A stretch of DNA of 64,000 bases from Metaphire vulgaris (taxonomy: Eukaryota; Annelida; Clitellata; Crassiclitellata; Megascolecidae): positions 3,702,316 to 3,766,315 of the forward strand of contig CM030835.1 of assembly GCA_018105865.1 (NCBI GenBank), in the 5' to 3' direction. Position numbers and translations under genes: made by a program. This document shows positions 1 to 11,568 of this stretch, piece after piece (the first letter of the stretch is position 1; each line of letters begins with the position of its first letter). The notes beneath the pieces were generated by a model. That model saw nothing but the letters and a program-made list of their open reading frames with translations, was not told the DNA's origin and made no database searches.

Positions 1-25
1 TGTGGTAGATATTGTGCTGCAAAAG

Positions 26-28
<3 letters not shown>

Positions 29-66
<38 letters not shown>
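29..66. repeat. (AAT)n microsatellite
   Basis: About 12 uninterrupted AAT units followed by a degenerate CAA/AAT tail. Simple repeat seen directly. Confidence 0.95.
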
Positions 67-70
<4 letters not shown>

Positions 71-1288
71 CAATAACAAGGTTTAGAGTGGTTCAGTAGG
101 GTCTGCCTTGTGTTGCGCTACAAAAACTGTGTCTGTGTGTATGGGAGTGTAACCCAAAGATATCTATGTAGATATATAGATCTGATGTAACCAAGCATGC
201 AAGCGGTTAGTTTGCGGACGGACACATTGGGCGCCCGTCCCAACATCTACCGCATTTAGAACATGTCGGTGAATTATCGTTTGTTTGAAGTTTGAAAGTG
301 GCATATTGTCATTTTCATCAACAAAAATCTTCTCTCAATTGCCAGCCATCAATATTTTCCGTACTGCCCAATTTCATTCATCCATATTGATGCTGTTTGC
401 ATTTTTAAAAATCCAGTTTGGCATCCCTCCGTGCACCTTATCAGCACAAAGTCATCACCACATTTCCACTTGTTTGGTGTATCATTTGACACTTTTTAGT
501 CTCTTTCATATTTTATCTAATTAATCCTTGAATTCAGTATTGGAATTCCTACCAACTTTTGTGCTCCATTGAAACTCAGCATTTTCCTCTAGTTGCTTCA
601 GATGTGTGCCCAATACTGGAGCTGCAATAATTAACCATTAATGATTATATTAATTCGAGAAAACATTGTTTGAAATTAAGGAAAGATCTACATGAATGCA
701 TTGCCAAGCATTATTTTATTGTGTCCTATTAAGTTTTATTGATGCATCGCTCTTGGAGACTACACTATTGAACATTTGGAAATAAATATACTGATAATAC
801 ATTTCAATGCTTCAGAAGTCCGACCTTTGCCATCAACATGTAATTGTCCCATGCTTATATCCAAACCCCCGTGGTGCATTTCCTTATATTGTCCTTATTT
901 TTGTCTGACTGATGGTTTTTCTCAAATTTCTTGGCATTGATAAAATAATTAAACTCTCTTTTGTATGTGCTGCGTTTAACTGATTTGCTGCCCAGGTCTT
1001 GATGTTGCAGACTTTGCATACATTATGAGTCATACGAGGGGGGATTTATATTCAGGTTTTTAATCCAGATTTAAGTTTCTCTGAAACTTTGATATTGTAG
1101 GTTATTTCTGAAACTTAGAATCTGTCAGTCGTAATAAATTAAATTTGAGGAGTGATGGCTGAGTATGTATTAAGAGAACCAGAAATAATCTGTCCTATGA
1201 CATAGTTAAATTTTGGTTCTCTTTTTGGAAGTGAAACAGGCACCAACATAAATTTTGATAGTTTAAATTTTTGTTATTATTATTATAG
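67..1288. other. 5' flank or 5'UTR intron of the CAB39 gene
   Basis: No coding exon is recognisable here. The segment ends in a pyrimidine/AT-rich stretch and an AG at 1287-1288, a plausible acceptor in front of the 26-base untranslated leader that precedes the CAB39 start codon. The transcription start therefore probably lies further upstream, possibly outside the window. Confidence 0.4.
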
Positions 1289-1314
1289 AGCATAAGAATT
1301 CATCCTGGAGCAGA

Positions 1315-4300
1315 ATGCCTCTCTTCGGCCCAAAGCACAAACCGCCATCTGAGGTTGTGAAGGTTGTGAAAGAGGCTATCACTCATCTGGGACAAGTTGA
1401 TACGAAAGATGAGAAGAAAACATCTAAAGTGAGATAATAAACAGTGCACTGAAATTCGGGTTAAATTATGGAATGATTATAATTAATTGTAAATTCAATG
1501 CCAGATTTTTAAAAAGGCACGTCTTTGAGTTTTTGTAGTTGTTCGATTTTAGGCAAAAGTGATTTGATGGCATCGTGATGGTTGGTGTTTGGTGGGAACA
1601 CAGAAGAAATGACATGACAATGATGTGACTAATACCTAATTAGATCCAAAGTGCCCATGCTTAATAAGCCCGTGTTTAATTAACCTTAAATACTGATGAT
1701 TTTGCAGACAGACATCGATCTTTCTTGGCTTCTTTCTTTTCCATCAAAGCGCAGTGTGGTTAAGCATAGATTGTGCTACATGCCATTGCTGTGAAGATGA
1801 AAAAGATAATAGAAATTTAGAGAATATGAATTAAAGTAAATAAAAATGAACATTTAAGGAATATGGTATTTTGATGTAATATCTTAAAATATGTAGATCA
1901 GAAATGATTTGACTGCCTCTATAGTATAGTGAGGAAGGGAAAGAAGCCCGTCCAAAATTATTTAATGCAGGACATTTTGTCGATGGAATGACTCAAATTA
2001 GGAGTTTACTATAAACCAGAGAGATATTTCTTACTAGGCAGATGATTTGGAAAGACATCTGTAATTTAAGGTTAATCATTTGTATGGCCTTTGCACTTAT
2101 GGGTTTTAAAGTTTGCGTGCAAAAGCTTTTCTGTGTTGATTTAGATGTTCTTTGAATGTTACAGGTGATGGAAGATCTGTCACGGTCACTGGCAACGATG
2201 AAGTCGATTCTTTGCGGCGGAAGTGAGCAAGAATCGCAGACGGAAACAACGGCTCAGTTGGCTCAAGAGATATACAACGCTCAGCTTCTTCTCTTCCTTG
2301 TCGACAATCTCAGCAGGATTGACTTTGAGGTAAGTGTTAAGTACTTCTTTCTCTGAAAGTAGTTTCTGTTACAAGGAATTCTTTCACTGCAGGTGTTTTC
2401 TGGGTTTTTTCTTCTGGTTAAGTTGAGCCAGATGTTTAGAACGAACTGAGCAGACTGCTTCTATTTCAAGTTTCTGATTATTAACCCTTAACCTCCGGGT
2501 ACTTTAACTATATGCAATGTCACCGAGTCTACTTGGTTCCGGTGGTTTAATGGTTAATTGGTTCCAGTCTGTGTCCGGAAAAATTTAGTATTTTTAAACA
2601 TTTTTCAGTAGTCACTGTTAATCTACTTGGAATTGCATACAATTTTGATCACAGTAATCCACATTTGTTGCTGTTTAGAATACACGATTTTAACCCCTTA
2701 TCCGTGTATTTAACTGTAACTCAATGTAAAATGGACGGATATATCCAGGGTCCCCAGTTAAGGGGTTAATAGAATTCAGGGAGCAGTTTCTGAGATTTAA
2801 CTAAATATTGTTAATGTGATGCAGACTTTTCAATGTATTTCTTTTACTGCAAGTGAAAATGGCTCTGTAAATTATATCAACGTGTGAATGTGTTGAAAAG
2901 TAGTCACAAGAACAATAAATGTCAGAACTGTGTACTTAAAAGAGAGCATTCTTAATCAAAATAGCCACTGGTTAGAGAAAAAATAGCGCTGTTATACAGA
3001 ATTTTGCAGAAGAAATTATTCATTTCTTGCATGAGCTTTGATAATGTCAGATGAATATACGTAACAGATTGATTGATTTAGTGATTGATTTAGTAATTGA
3101 TTGCAGCTTTAAGTCCTTGAGAACTGAATTGCTTAAGAAATGCTCAGTTATCTATATGGCTTGCTTATAAGACCTATAAAATCAGAAATAGTATAAATTT
3201 TGCTATGAAATCTTTTGCATTCTCTCATATTGACTTACTTCAAAGAAATGTACCTATCGTTATATTGCTACAGTGTTGAGTAGTTGTCTTATAGAAGCCA
3301 AAGAAATGCTGCAGCTTTTAAATAGACATTACAAGTTTAACATTTAAGCCGGTTACAATGGATTACCCGTCTTAGTTAACTTTTAATGTGAACTTTTCAG
3401 GGCAGAAAGGACGTCGTAATAATCTTTAATAACCTTCTGAGACGTCAGATCGGGTCGCGCTATCCCACTGTTGACCACATATGCCAGAACCGACAGATTC
3501 TCACATCCCTCATGACAAGGTCAGCTTTCGTACACGAACGCGCTTTTCCTGTTGATTTTACCGACGTGTAATAATAATTAATTATTCACCAAGTAGGTAT
3601 TTCAGTCCACATTCCTGGTTATGTTTGAAAACGGCTGTAGATCACAACATCGGAATCGACTTTCCATTCAGTCTCATGCCTGAAAAATGGAACTGTGTTA
3701 TTGGCAAAGCAAAATTTTAAATAATACATTGATGTATCTAAAGATGTACTCTAGATTTGGACATGACAGTGAATACAACATCAAGATTAAATGTGCAGTG
3801 GGGATAATTTTGGACGATGTCAATGCAGTGTTGTTGGATTTGTTGCAAATTTTCAGTTACAAGAATCAAGAGCTTGCACTGAACTGCGGTGTAATGTTGC
3901 GCGAATGCTTTCGTCACGAGGAGCTGGCCAAGATGATCATGCATTCGGACGACTTCTATCAGTTCTTTGACTTTGTTGAAGTTTCAACATTTGACATTTC
4001 ATCAGATGCCTTTTCCACTTTTAAGGTATGTTTAAAGTGAAAGCAAGGATGCTAGTGGGTTGCTGGGAAAAACCTGCCCAAATCAAATTGATTTATGCAT
4101 TTATTATTTATTTCAAACTTGACTCAATTGGTCTGACAGTTATGGCATCATCTAATTTGCTTCCTGAATAAATCTCTCAAGTCAATATCATTATGATGTA
4201 CTATAATGTTGGCGATGATTAACTCGTATTTAAATACTGTATTTAAATATTTTATATTTTTTATATATTTAAATTATTTGTATTTAAATATTTAAATACT

Positions 4301-6759
4301 AAACATTTTCTCTTAGCACATCAAAAGTATAAAGTCTTGAACATATCTGGTTATTGACAATATTATTAAAATGTATGTTAGACTGTTCAACATACAAATT
4401 GTGTGGTAAATATGATTGATTCAATGGCAGTTGGTCAGTGGTATAATTTCAGGTTGTTATTTGATCAATTTTCTGGTGTCTGTCTACATTTACTACTTGT
4501 GTGTTGTGTTTAAGGACTTGTTCGAATAACACAAACACCATAAGAGATTCGTTTTCTATATCCAAAGCTATTTCTAAATTTTAAAGTGTGGTTGCAGTAC
4601 GGTATATATTTTGCGCAGCGGACTTGGCTCAGCTTTCACTGTATGTCGCTTTCTTTGTCGTTAAAAACACCAGGAGTTGCTGACGAGGCATAAGAGTTTA
4701 AGTGCAGAATTTCTGGAGGCAAATTATGACAAATTCTTCAATCTATATCATACATTGCTTAATTCTGAAAACTACGTAACAAAGCGTCAGGCATTAAAGG
4801 TTGGTTAAATGTTTTGTTGATAATTCTTTTCTGTTTCTCATTGTTTTTTACAATGCCTAAGCTTAGTTCTCTGTTATTCATGATTACACTTAATGGCCAC
4901 AGAAGTGTTGGTTTTGATATAATAATAATAGTGTGTGTGTTAAGTTATAGAACATGTCAGTCAATTGAATTTCCAGTAAAATATTAAAGTGATGTTTGCA
5001 TGTGATAGTTTAAACTTATTTTAAATTTACAGCATATGGAAATTTGACCAGAAATCCAAGCAGCATGTATTTTGTTGATAAGTTCATTTATATCCTGACA
5101 TCCTAAGTTTATGTGCAAGATTTGTTCGGCTGTTTGAACTGTTGACTCAATATCTAACATGCATTTATGATTTATAAATGTTAAATCTAGGACATTTGAC
5201 AGGCTTTTTATCTGCATACTTAGGTACTGACCGCTGATGTTTACCTGATGGATACCTTAATGTGCCTGATGTTAATACCTAAGTTTGTTTGTAGTTGAAA
5301 TGTTGAGAGTAATTTGTTTAAGTAATGTAACGCACATTTTTGTGAATTTCTTTACCGCTTGTGAGGGCTGGATTTCTTATGAATTAACTTTTTCTCCAGC
5401 GTTTTTTTATTATTCTTCAATACCTTTCTGTCCTGTCCTGTATGCCTGTGACAAACCGATTGTTGTACATGTTTTGACAGTTGTGTGCAGCTGCTTTGTC
5501 AGGTATTTGTTATAGCGTCCCTGCTTGGTAGATGGCTGCTACAGCTTCACTGTCTATCACCGCTAACATATCATAGCACAGCAAAACTTGAGACATTGTG
5601 CAGGCCAAAAAGCTGAAGGTACCATAATGAACTAGATTCCATATTCCACTGACAGTGTTTCCTCTCTGAGATCCTGATTATTGTGTCATTTTTTTGAAAG
5701 TAACTTTGATTTTTACCGTCTGATGGAGTTTGTGACATCTGGTGTTGGTTTTATAGCTGTTGGGTGAACTGTTGCTTGATCGGCGTAATTTTGTCATAAT
5801 GACTCGGTACATCAGTCAACCTGAAAACCTCAAACTTGTGATGAATATGTTGAAGGAATCTAGCAAGAACATCCAGTTTGAAGCATTTCATGTTTTTAAG
5901 GTAAGTCAGTTTTGCTACGGAATTTATGAATGATTTTTGTGTATATTGCTGACAAAGAGAAATGCTTTCGACGGTAACCTAATGTTTATTTTTGGCCTGC
6001 AATGTATTTTCTAATGCATTTATTTGTATATCCTCATTGTTTGTTTCCTTTAAATAAGGCCTTATTTATTTCATAAATAATTAATTGACCAGCTGGTTAT
6101 GCTGCTTCCTAAGAATGTGTCTATATGTGGGTTGTACTGTAGTGAATTTAATGCTATGCCAAAGGACTTCTTCAGGAAAAGTATTGAAATTAAGAAATGA
6201 TACTGATTTTTACCATTATCATCATCATCACCACCATCATCATCATCATCATAGTTACTTTCTGGCAGCTCATCATCAGCAATAGCTTGACACAAAACTC
6301 CAATTATCTTTTTCTGTTAGTCTCTTTCCATCGATTACTGATTTTTTTTATGAAAGTCCATAAGTCAAATTTTTATAAGATAAACTTTGGAATATTTGTT
6401 TATAGTTTTGTACAACTTTTGTCTCTTGTACATATCACATATGTGGTATCAGGTTCCTATTTTATGCACCTCTTGCTATTAGGACTTGTTTTTGAAAGTT
6501 GGATGTGATGATGGGTTGATGTTGAAAATGCTGAACGATCTTGGTTGGTGAACAGGTGTTTGTTGCCAATCCAGACAAGCCACGGCCAATCCAAGAGATC
6601 TTGCTACGCAACAGGGACAAGCTCATCGACTTCCTCACCAAGTTCCATACCGAGCGTTCGGAAGACGAACAATTTAACGACGAAAAGGCTTACCTTATCA
6701 AGCAAATCAAGGACATGAAGCCGCTCGAGGAGTCAAAAGTGGCTGAGGAGCACTGTTGA
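1315..6759 (+). CDS. CAB39: Calcium-binding protein 39 / MO25 (LKB1 complex scaffold)
   Basis: Seven coding exons: 1315-1428, 2165-2329, 3401-3519, 3857-4025, 4674-4799, 5757-5900, 6556-6759; all junctions are GT-AG and stay in frame, giving 346 aa (human MO25-alpha is 341). MO25 is a cytosolic armadillo/HEAT-like scaffold that binds the STRAD pseudokinase and LKB1, and activates MST/STK24-26 kinases. Visible family hallmarks are the start [16 protein letters not shown] in exon 2, [11 protein letters not shown] and [14 protein letters not shown] in exon 4, [13 protein letters not shown] in exon 5, [18 protein letters not shown] across the exon 6/7 junction, and [16 protein letters not shown] near the C-terminus. 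The exon 3/4 junction splits a codon (AG|T). The leader before the ATG is short (1289-1314) and appears to be spliced. Intron 2 holds two TTAA-type MITEs. The C-terminus ([10 protein letters not shown]) is slightly longer than in vertebrates. Identification is by family sequence; no truncation or frameshift is seen. Confidence 0.96.
2481..2557. mobile_element. TTAA-flanked piggyBac-like MITE, diverged copy 1
   Basis: 77 bp bounded by TTAA at both ends with imperfect terminal inverted repeats (left ttaacccttaacctccgg, right ccggtggtttaatggttaa). Most diverged member of the family described at 2690. It lies in CAB39 intron 2. Confidence 0.65.
2690..2769. mobile_element. TTAA-flanked piggyBac-like MITE, copy 2
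   Basis: 80 bp starting ttaacccctta and ending agttaaggggttaa, with the core caatgtaaaatggacgg shared with copies at 40768, 56635, 61178 and 61551. TTAA at both outer ends together with CCC-starting inverted repeats is the signature of piggyBac-superfamily elements; assignment to that superfamily is inference. It lies in CAB39 intron 2, about 130 bp from copy 1. Confidence 0.8.
6217..6251. repeat. (CAT)n microsatellite
   Basis: Triplet repeat in CAB39 intron 6. It creates spurious poly-His and poly-Asp reading frames on the two strands. Confidence 0.9.
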
Positions 6760-7268
6760 TGACCAGTAGCACGGCGCTGTTGCACGTAGTTTGCTCGACT
6801 TAGGAATTTAAGCCGAATCTTTTCTGCTGTTTTAATCGAATTGCCGTAAAGATCTTTGGCTTCGGTCAGAAATTTTCTTGTGATACGGTTACTGGTGTAT
6901 GGACTGAGCAGCAGCCAAGCGAGCAGACGCGGTGCACAACGCAGGGGAACTTTCAGTGTGCAACTCTTGAAAGGGAGGGAATCGGATGTGGTTATAAGAC
7001 ATGCTCCAGACATATATATATTAGCCAAACCATTTCAAACATATAATTGCTCTTTCCCCATTTGGTGATGTTTATAAGTGGAACTAAAAAACTTGATCGG
7101 ATTTTTGTGTACAATCTCTGTAAATAGCTGTGTTGAAATTGAGATATTTGCAAAATGAATTTGTCTCTTAGGTCAATCTGAGCATTAGAAGTTGAAATTC
7201 TGAGTATTTTCGCCTGTTTTGGTTTCTGAGGACATTAATTATGGTTTTTATCGTTTTTACAAAATAAA
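6760..7268 (+). other. CAB39 3'UTR to first poly(A) signal
   Basis: Non-coding sequence after the TGA; the first AATAAA is at 7263-7268. Longer 3' ends are possible, since the following AT-rich DNA has no recognised gene. Confidence 0.4.
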
Positions 7269-8959
7269 AATTCTATTAATGGTTCTGAATGATTCTACGG
7301 TTATAGTTCTTGCCAAATTGATCATCTGTGCAAGAGCTGGATTGGAGACATTTTATAGTTTTTACTTAATATTGAAAGAATTTTTTTGATGTATCAAATT
7401 CTACAAAGATTACTTCTTTATAACAGTGCTGTTGCTAGATTCTAAGGCTTGACACTGTAGTAACATTCTCAGTGTTGCTGTGTGGGGCCAAGATGGCATT
7501 GGTTTCATTTGCTGTTTACAACAACGTTGCAGTTGCTTTAAATATTGGAATTATTAAAACACTTGTTACAAACGCTTAATGATTTGGTGACTTTATTTAA
7601 CAAACATTATGTTTATGACCTTGTTTAAAATTTGTGCATTTTTAATGAGACCAATACTTCATGGCACGTTATTTTTTGGCATGGGACTGCATTTGGTGAA
7701 AGTGCTTTATGTGGCTTCTATTACGACTTGAGTAAATATATTATCGGTACTTTGTGTTAGCATTTTTATAATATAGAATAGATGCGCTTTAGCTTTTGCA
7801 TGCTGTTGAAATACAAAGAATAAGTAATAGTTGCCTCCTTGGTCCACATTTTCATCATTGTATTGCAAATTGTAATACTTTACTCAGTTTGGAGACTGAC
7901 AACTTGGCAGTGATATCATAACGGCTACAAAACTGTAATGTTTTAGATGTGAAATCCTTATCTTTTACTACCCCCCCCCCCACGAGAGGAAAACCGTCAA
8001 AATCCTTCTCTATGACAGATTACAGAACATCATACGGAGCTGTAGAGAATGTTTGAGGGATAGTCACTTACTTTTGTATAATGATTACAATGGAGGGATG
8101 AGAAGTGATATTAGTAGAATTTGGTTAAACCAGCTCTGATCTCACAATTTGGTTTTATGCTCTGGTTTGTCTTTCATAACCTCGGAGGATTTTAACAGAT
8201 GCATTCATATCCGTCATTGGAACCTTTCAGTAGAAATAGAAGAGGTGCTTTGCAACTTTTGCTTTACATTGAAAATTTTAGAATTGTTTTTGCTTGTATT
8301 GCAGCTCGGTGGATATTTGAAGGTTAGATTATTTTTAATTTGTAGCTCCACATAAGTATACCAGGTATGTTTTTAGCATATTCAATTGCACAGTGCTGTA
8401 CTTATTTTTGTCATCTCGTTATCTGGTTCTCTGTCCCGAGACAGGTTCAGGGACACGCATTACAGCGTATGGTATATCTATATAAATATTAACATTATTC
8501 CTGTTATAATAAAATTGTCATGATGGCTAAACTTTATTCTAAAAATTATCTTCATTGTTACAAAATATCATAATAATCAAGTGCATACTGTGTATATGAA
8601 ATAGATCTGCGCATGCATATAGTTGAGTTAATTTATGCCTAATACATCAATGCATTGCTTAGAGTATTATGAGCACAGAGGTTTTATTGCCATCATTCTT
8701 TGATTTTAATAATGTACTGCTGAATTCATGGGTCTTGGAATAGTTCTGAAATTATAGGAGCCATACATGACCACATTTACATGCAATGCTTTCCTCTCAG
8801 TGCAGAAATTGATTGCCACACTATATACAGTAATTAAAAATATTGCTCTAATTTATTAGTCTTAATACAATGAAACTGTGAAAATATTTTAATTGTTTGT
8901 ATCTTTTGGTATTTCTGGTTTTTGATATCAGGATTTTATGCCAAAGGATCGTCTAGATT
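7269..8959. other. Intergenic AT-rich DNA, nothing recognised
   Basis: Contains a short poly-C run near 7971-7981. I see no coding homology, RNA gene or intact element; it may be part of an extended CAB39 3'UTR. Confidence 0.4.
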
Positions 8960-9037
8960 CGTGGCCGGACAAAATGTCATGGGGACAAAATGTCACAGTT
9001 CAGGGTTAGAGTTAGGATGGCATTTTGTCCTAGCACC
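8960..9037. mobile_element. hAT-like miniature element with ggacaaaatgtc repeats, short copy
   Basis: Starts cgtggccggacaaaatgtc, ends cattttgtcctagcacc, with perfect 8-bp target duplications TCTAGATT (8952-8959 and 9038-9045). The centre carries ttagagttagg. A longer copy of the same family lies at 63653-63834. Confidence 0.8.
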
Positions 9038-9045
9038 TCTAGATT

Positions 9046-11360
9046 AGACCAGAAGGGATTATTATAACGATAATACAGCCTACAGTGTGGCACAATTGCT
9101 CTTGGAGCTTCTAGTTATTTAGTATGACCTTGATAGTACAGTAGTTAAGAGTGTAATTACCAGTTCACAAATTTATACAGTGCTGTAATGTACAGGCCAG
9201 TAATATATTTGGTCCCACGGTCCATTCTCTTCCTGATAAAATAAATATTTAGCCAGATCTTATTACAGCTATTTGCAAGTTGAATGCTGTTGTGGAACAG
9301 CATTCGGTTATGACGGCATTTCTGTACAAAATTATATATCCAACCGATTCTTTGAGTGACAATCAAGAACCATTGATGATGGGGTAGTTTATTAAATATA
9401 TCAAAACAGTTTTCTGGTTTACTCGATAATTCAAAATCATGACACAAAATCACTAAAAGTCTGTCTACATGTTAGCGGCCATTTACAAATGGAAGTAAAG
9501 TTGGATTGCTTCTCAAAAGAGTTCAGCATAGCACAACAACCAGTACTGCTAGATAAAATTGTTCATGGCATTTTCTAAAGACTAAAAATACAATTTGTAT
9601 GTACAGCTTCTCAACTCTTGTTAAAAGCCAAACTTAAAAATCTCAAAACCAATAACCATCCATATTGATACAAACAAATATTGGCCAATGTTAGTCTCAT
9701 ACCGGAAGACATTAAACTTTGACCATTTTTCCAGAGTAAATATATCAAATATCTTTAAAAGAAAATTAAATTCCCTTTGATGACTGAATTTTTACATAGC
9801 CTAATCGTTATCTAGTTCTTCGAAAAATCTGGCTAAGCATGACCAGTGGCCAACCTAAATCTAGTTATGACAAATATTTGCAAATAAAAACTTTGTTAGA
9901 GCTGAATACCTGCAAATGAAAATCAAATGGGGTTTTCACAAACCAAACACAAAAGATACAAAAACTCAGAATTACAGCAAATTGACAGAAACTCGGAAAC
10001 AACGCAAAGAAACCCAAAGCTAATATACAAGCAAGGAAAATCATAAGACAGACATAGATCAATAATCAGCTATAACCATATCAACAAGATTTAAGAACAA
10101 GCCTCATCACCGAAAATTTGTTAGAAATTAATTCATATAGGATCATCTTATATCCAAATTACTTCAGGCACAAATAGAAATAAAATATGCATGATGACCA
10201 GCAAACAAAACAATGGATGTCACACAAATTTGGATCTACCATGCATTTATTGATCTACGAAAGTGTACAGCGACAGTATAATCCCATTATAATGGACTCA
10301 ATTAGAATATTGTCTACATCAGACAAGGTCTGCTGGTCCCCTTTACGAACATGAAGCATAAGCATCGGATATAGCAGACTCACATATAACGGAATTCTGC
10401 ATATGATGGACAAACAACCTGGTTCGCAGAGCCACTTTTAGCCGCAGCTGTGTTCTGCTTCATCGGCCATGCAGGCCGCGTCTACAAGACGCATGGCCAG
10501 TGATATCTAGTGCAGATACACAGTCACATAATATGGGATTATAATGTACAACTACTATTACATGTCACATATACATCAGTCAGGTAAAGTGGGATTACTG
10601 CATGTACATTATAATTCTACACGTGTCTAGGGATGTAAAAGTAAAGTAAATGGTGTCCTGTAGTTGTGTTCTGGGAAAGCAAAAACTCTGGATATAAAAG
10701 TATGTTAGAATGGGATTGTACTGTAACTTCAAGCACTTCACAGCTTGTTTAAAATCACAAGACAACTAGCATCGTATGGCCAACTAAAACACCAGTTCTA
10801 GACGACATGTTTGGAATAATAAATAAGGAGACCTAAAACATCCATTTAAAAATTCAATTTCTATAACAGCAAAATTGTAATGCCAAATAATGTAGACAAA
10901 CTAGCAGGAATAAATCTGTTTTACTACATAAGCAATAGCCAAAATTATTAAGGCATTTGACAAATAAATTACTTTCCCTCTGCAAGAAAACCATTCCAGA
11001 CCTAAGCATCAGACCATGCTTTGACAAAAAGAGACCTCATACAACACTATTTGCCAAGATAAAATTTAACAAAACCAGCCGTAAAATCAAAACAATCCGG
11101 AAATGGCTTGCAAGATAGCACACATCTGCCTCGTGTAGAAAACAGTTAATTTCCGTTAAAACTTGCAAGTTTCTATGCAATGCTGCCAAATAGAGTGCAA
11201 CAGTACCATTACAATCAGGCTGCCACATTACACAAATACCTTAGTTATATACTCTCAATGTTACAAATGACCTGACTGAAGCTAAATTAAAACTGAATCG
11301 AGTGCTACAATATTATGCACTTGAGACACGTTGAAAATGGCCATGAAACTCTATGCATAT
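9046..11360. other. Intergenic DNA between convergent CAB39 and cyclin A
   Basis: No coding or RNA gene recognised. The only structured spot is an interrupted hairpin at 10465-10498. Part of the right end may belong to the cyclin A 3'UTR. Confidence 0.4.
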
Positions 11361-11366
11361 TTTATT
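11361..11366 (-). other. Candidate cyclin A poly(A) signal
   Basis: TTTATT on the + strand reads AATAAA on the - strand, about 200 bases past the proposed cyclin A stop codon. Confidence 0.4.
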
Positions 11367-11568
11367 TATCAAAAAACTACCGGTATATACCATTAAAAAG
11401 AGACCCATTACAAAATCCAAAACATGCATAAAAATAAATTTTCTAAAAAAATAATATAAACGAGGAATTATCCTCTTTCAAAATAAAAATGCATCCATTT
11501 AAAAACCTATTTGCAAGAGTTTCAGAATTCATGAACCGACTATCCAAGTCATCCAGCAGGACAAGTGA

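Noticed and set aside
6071..6295. Poly-His and poly-Asp reading frames
   Set aside because: Translation of the CAT microsatellite in a CAB39 intron.
9865..10062. Hydrophobic 65-codon frame on the - strand
   Set aside because: Phe/Leu/Cys-rich from AT-rich intergenic DNA, with no signal of selection or homology.
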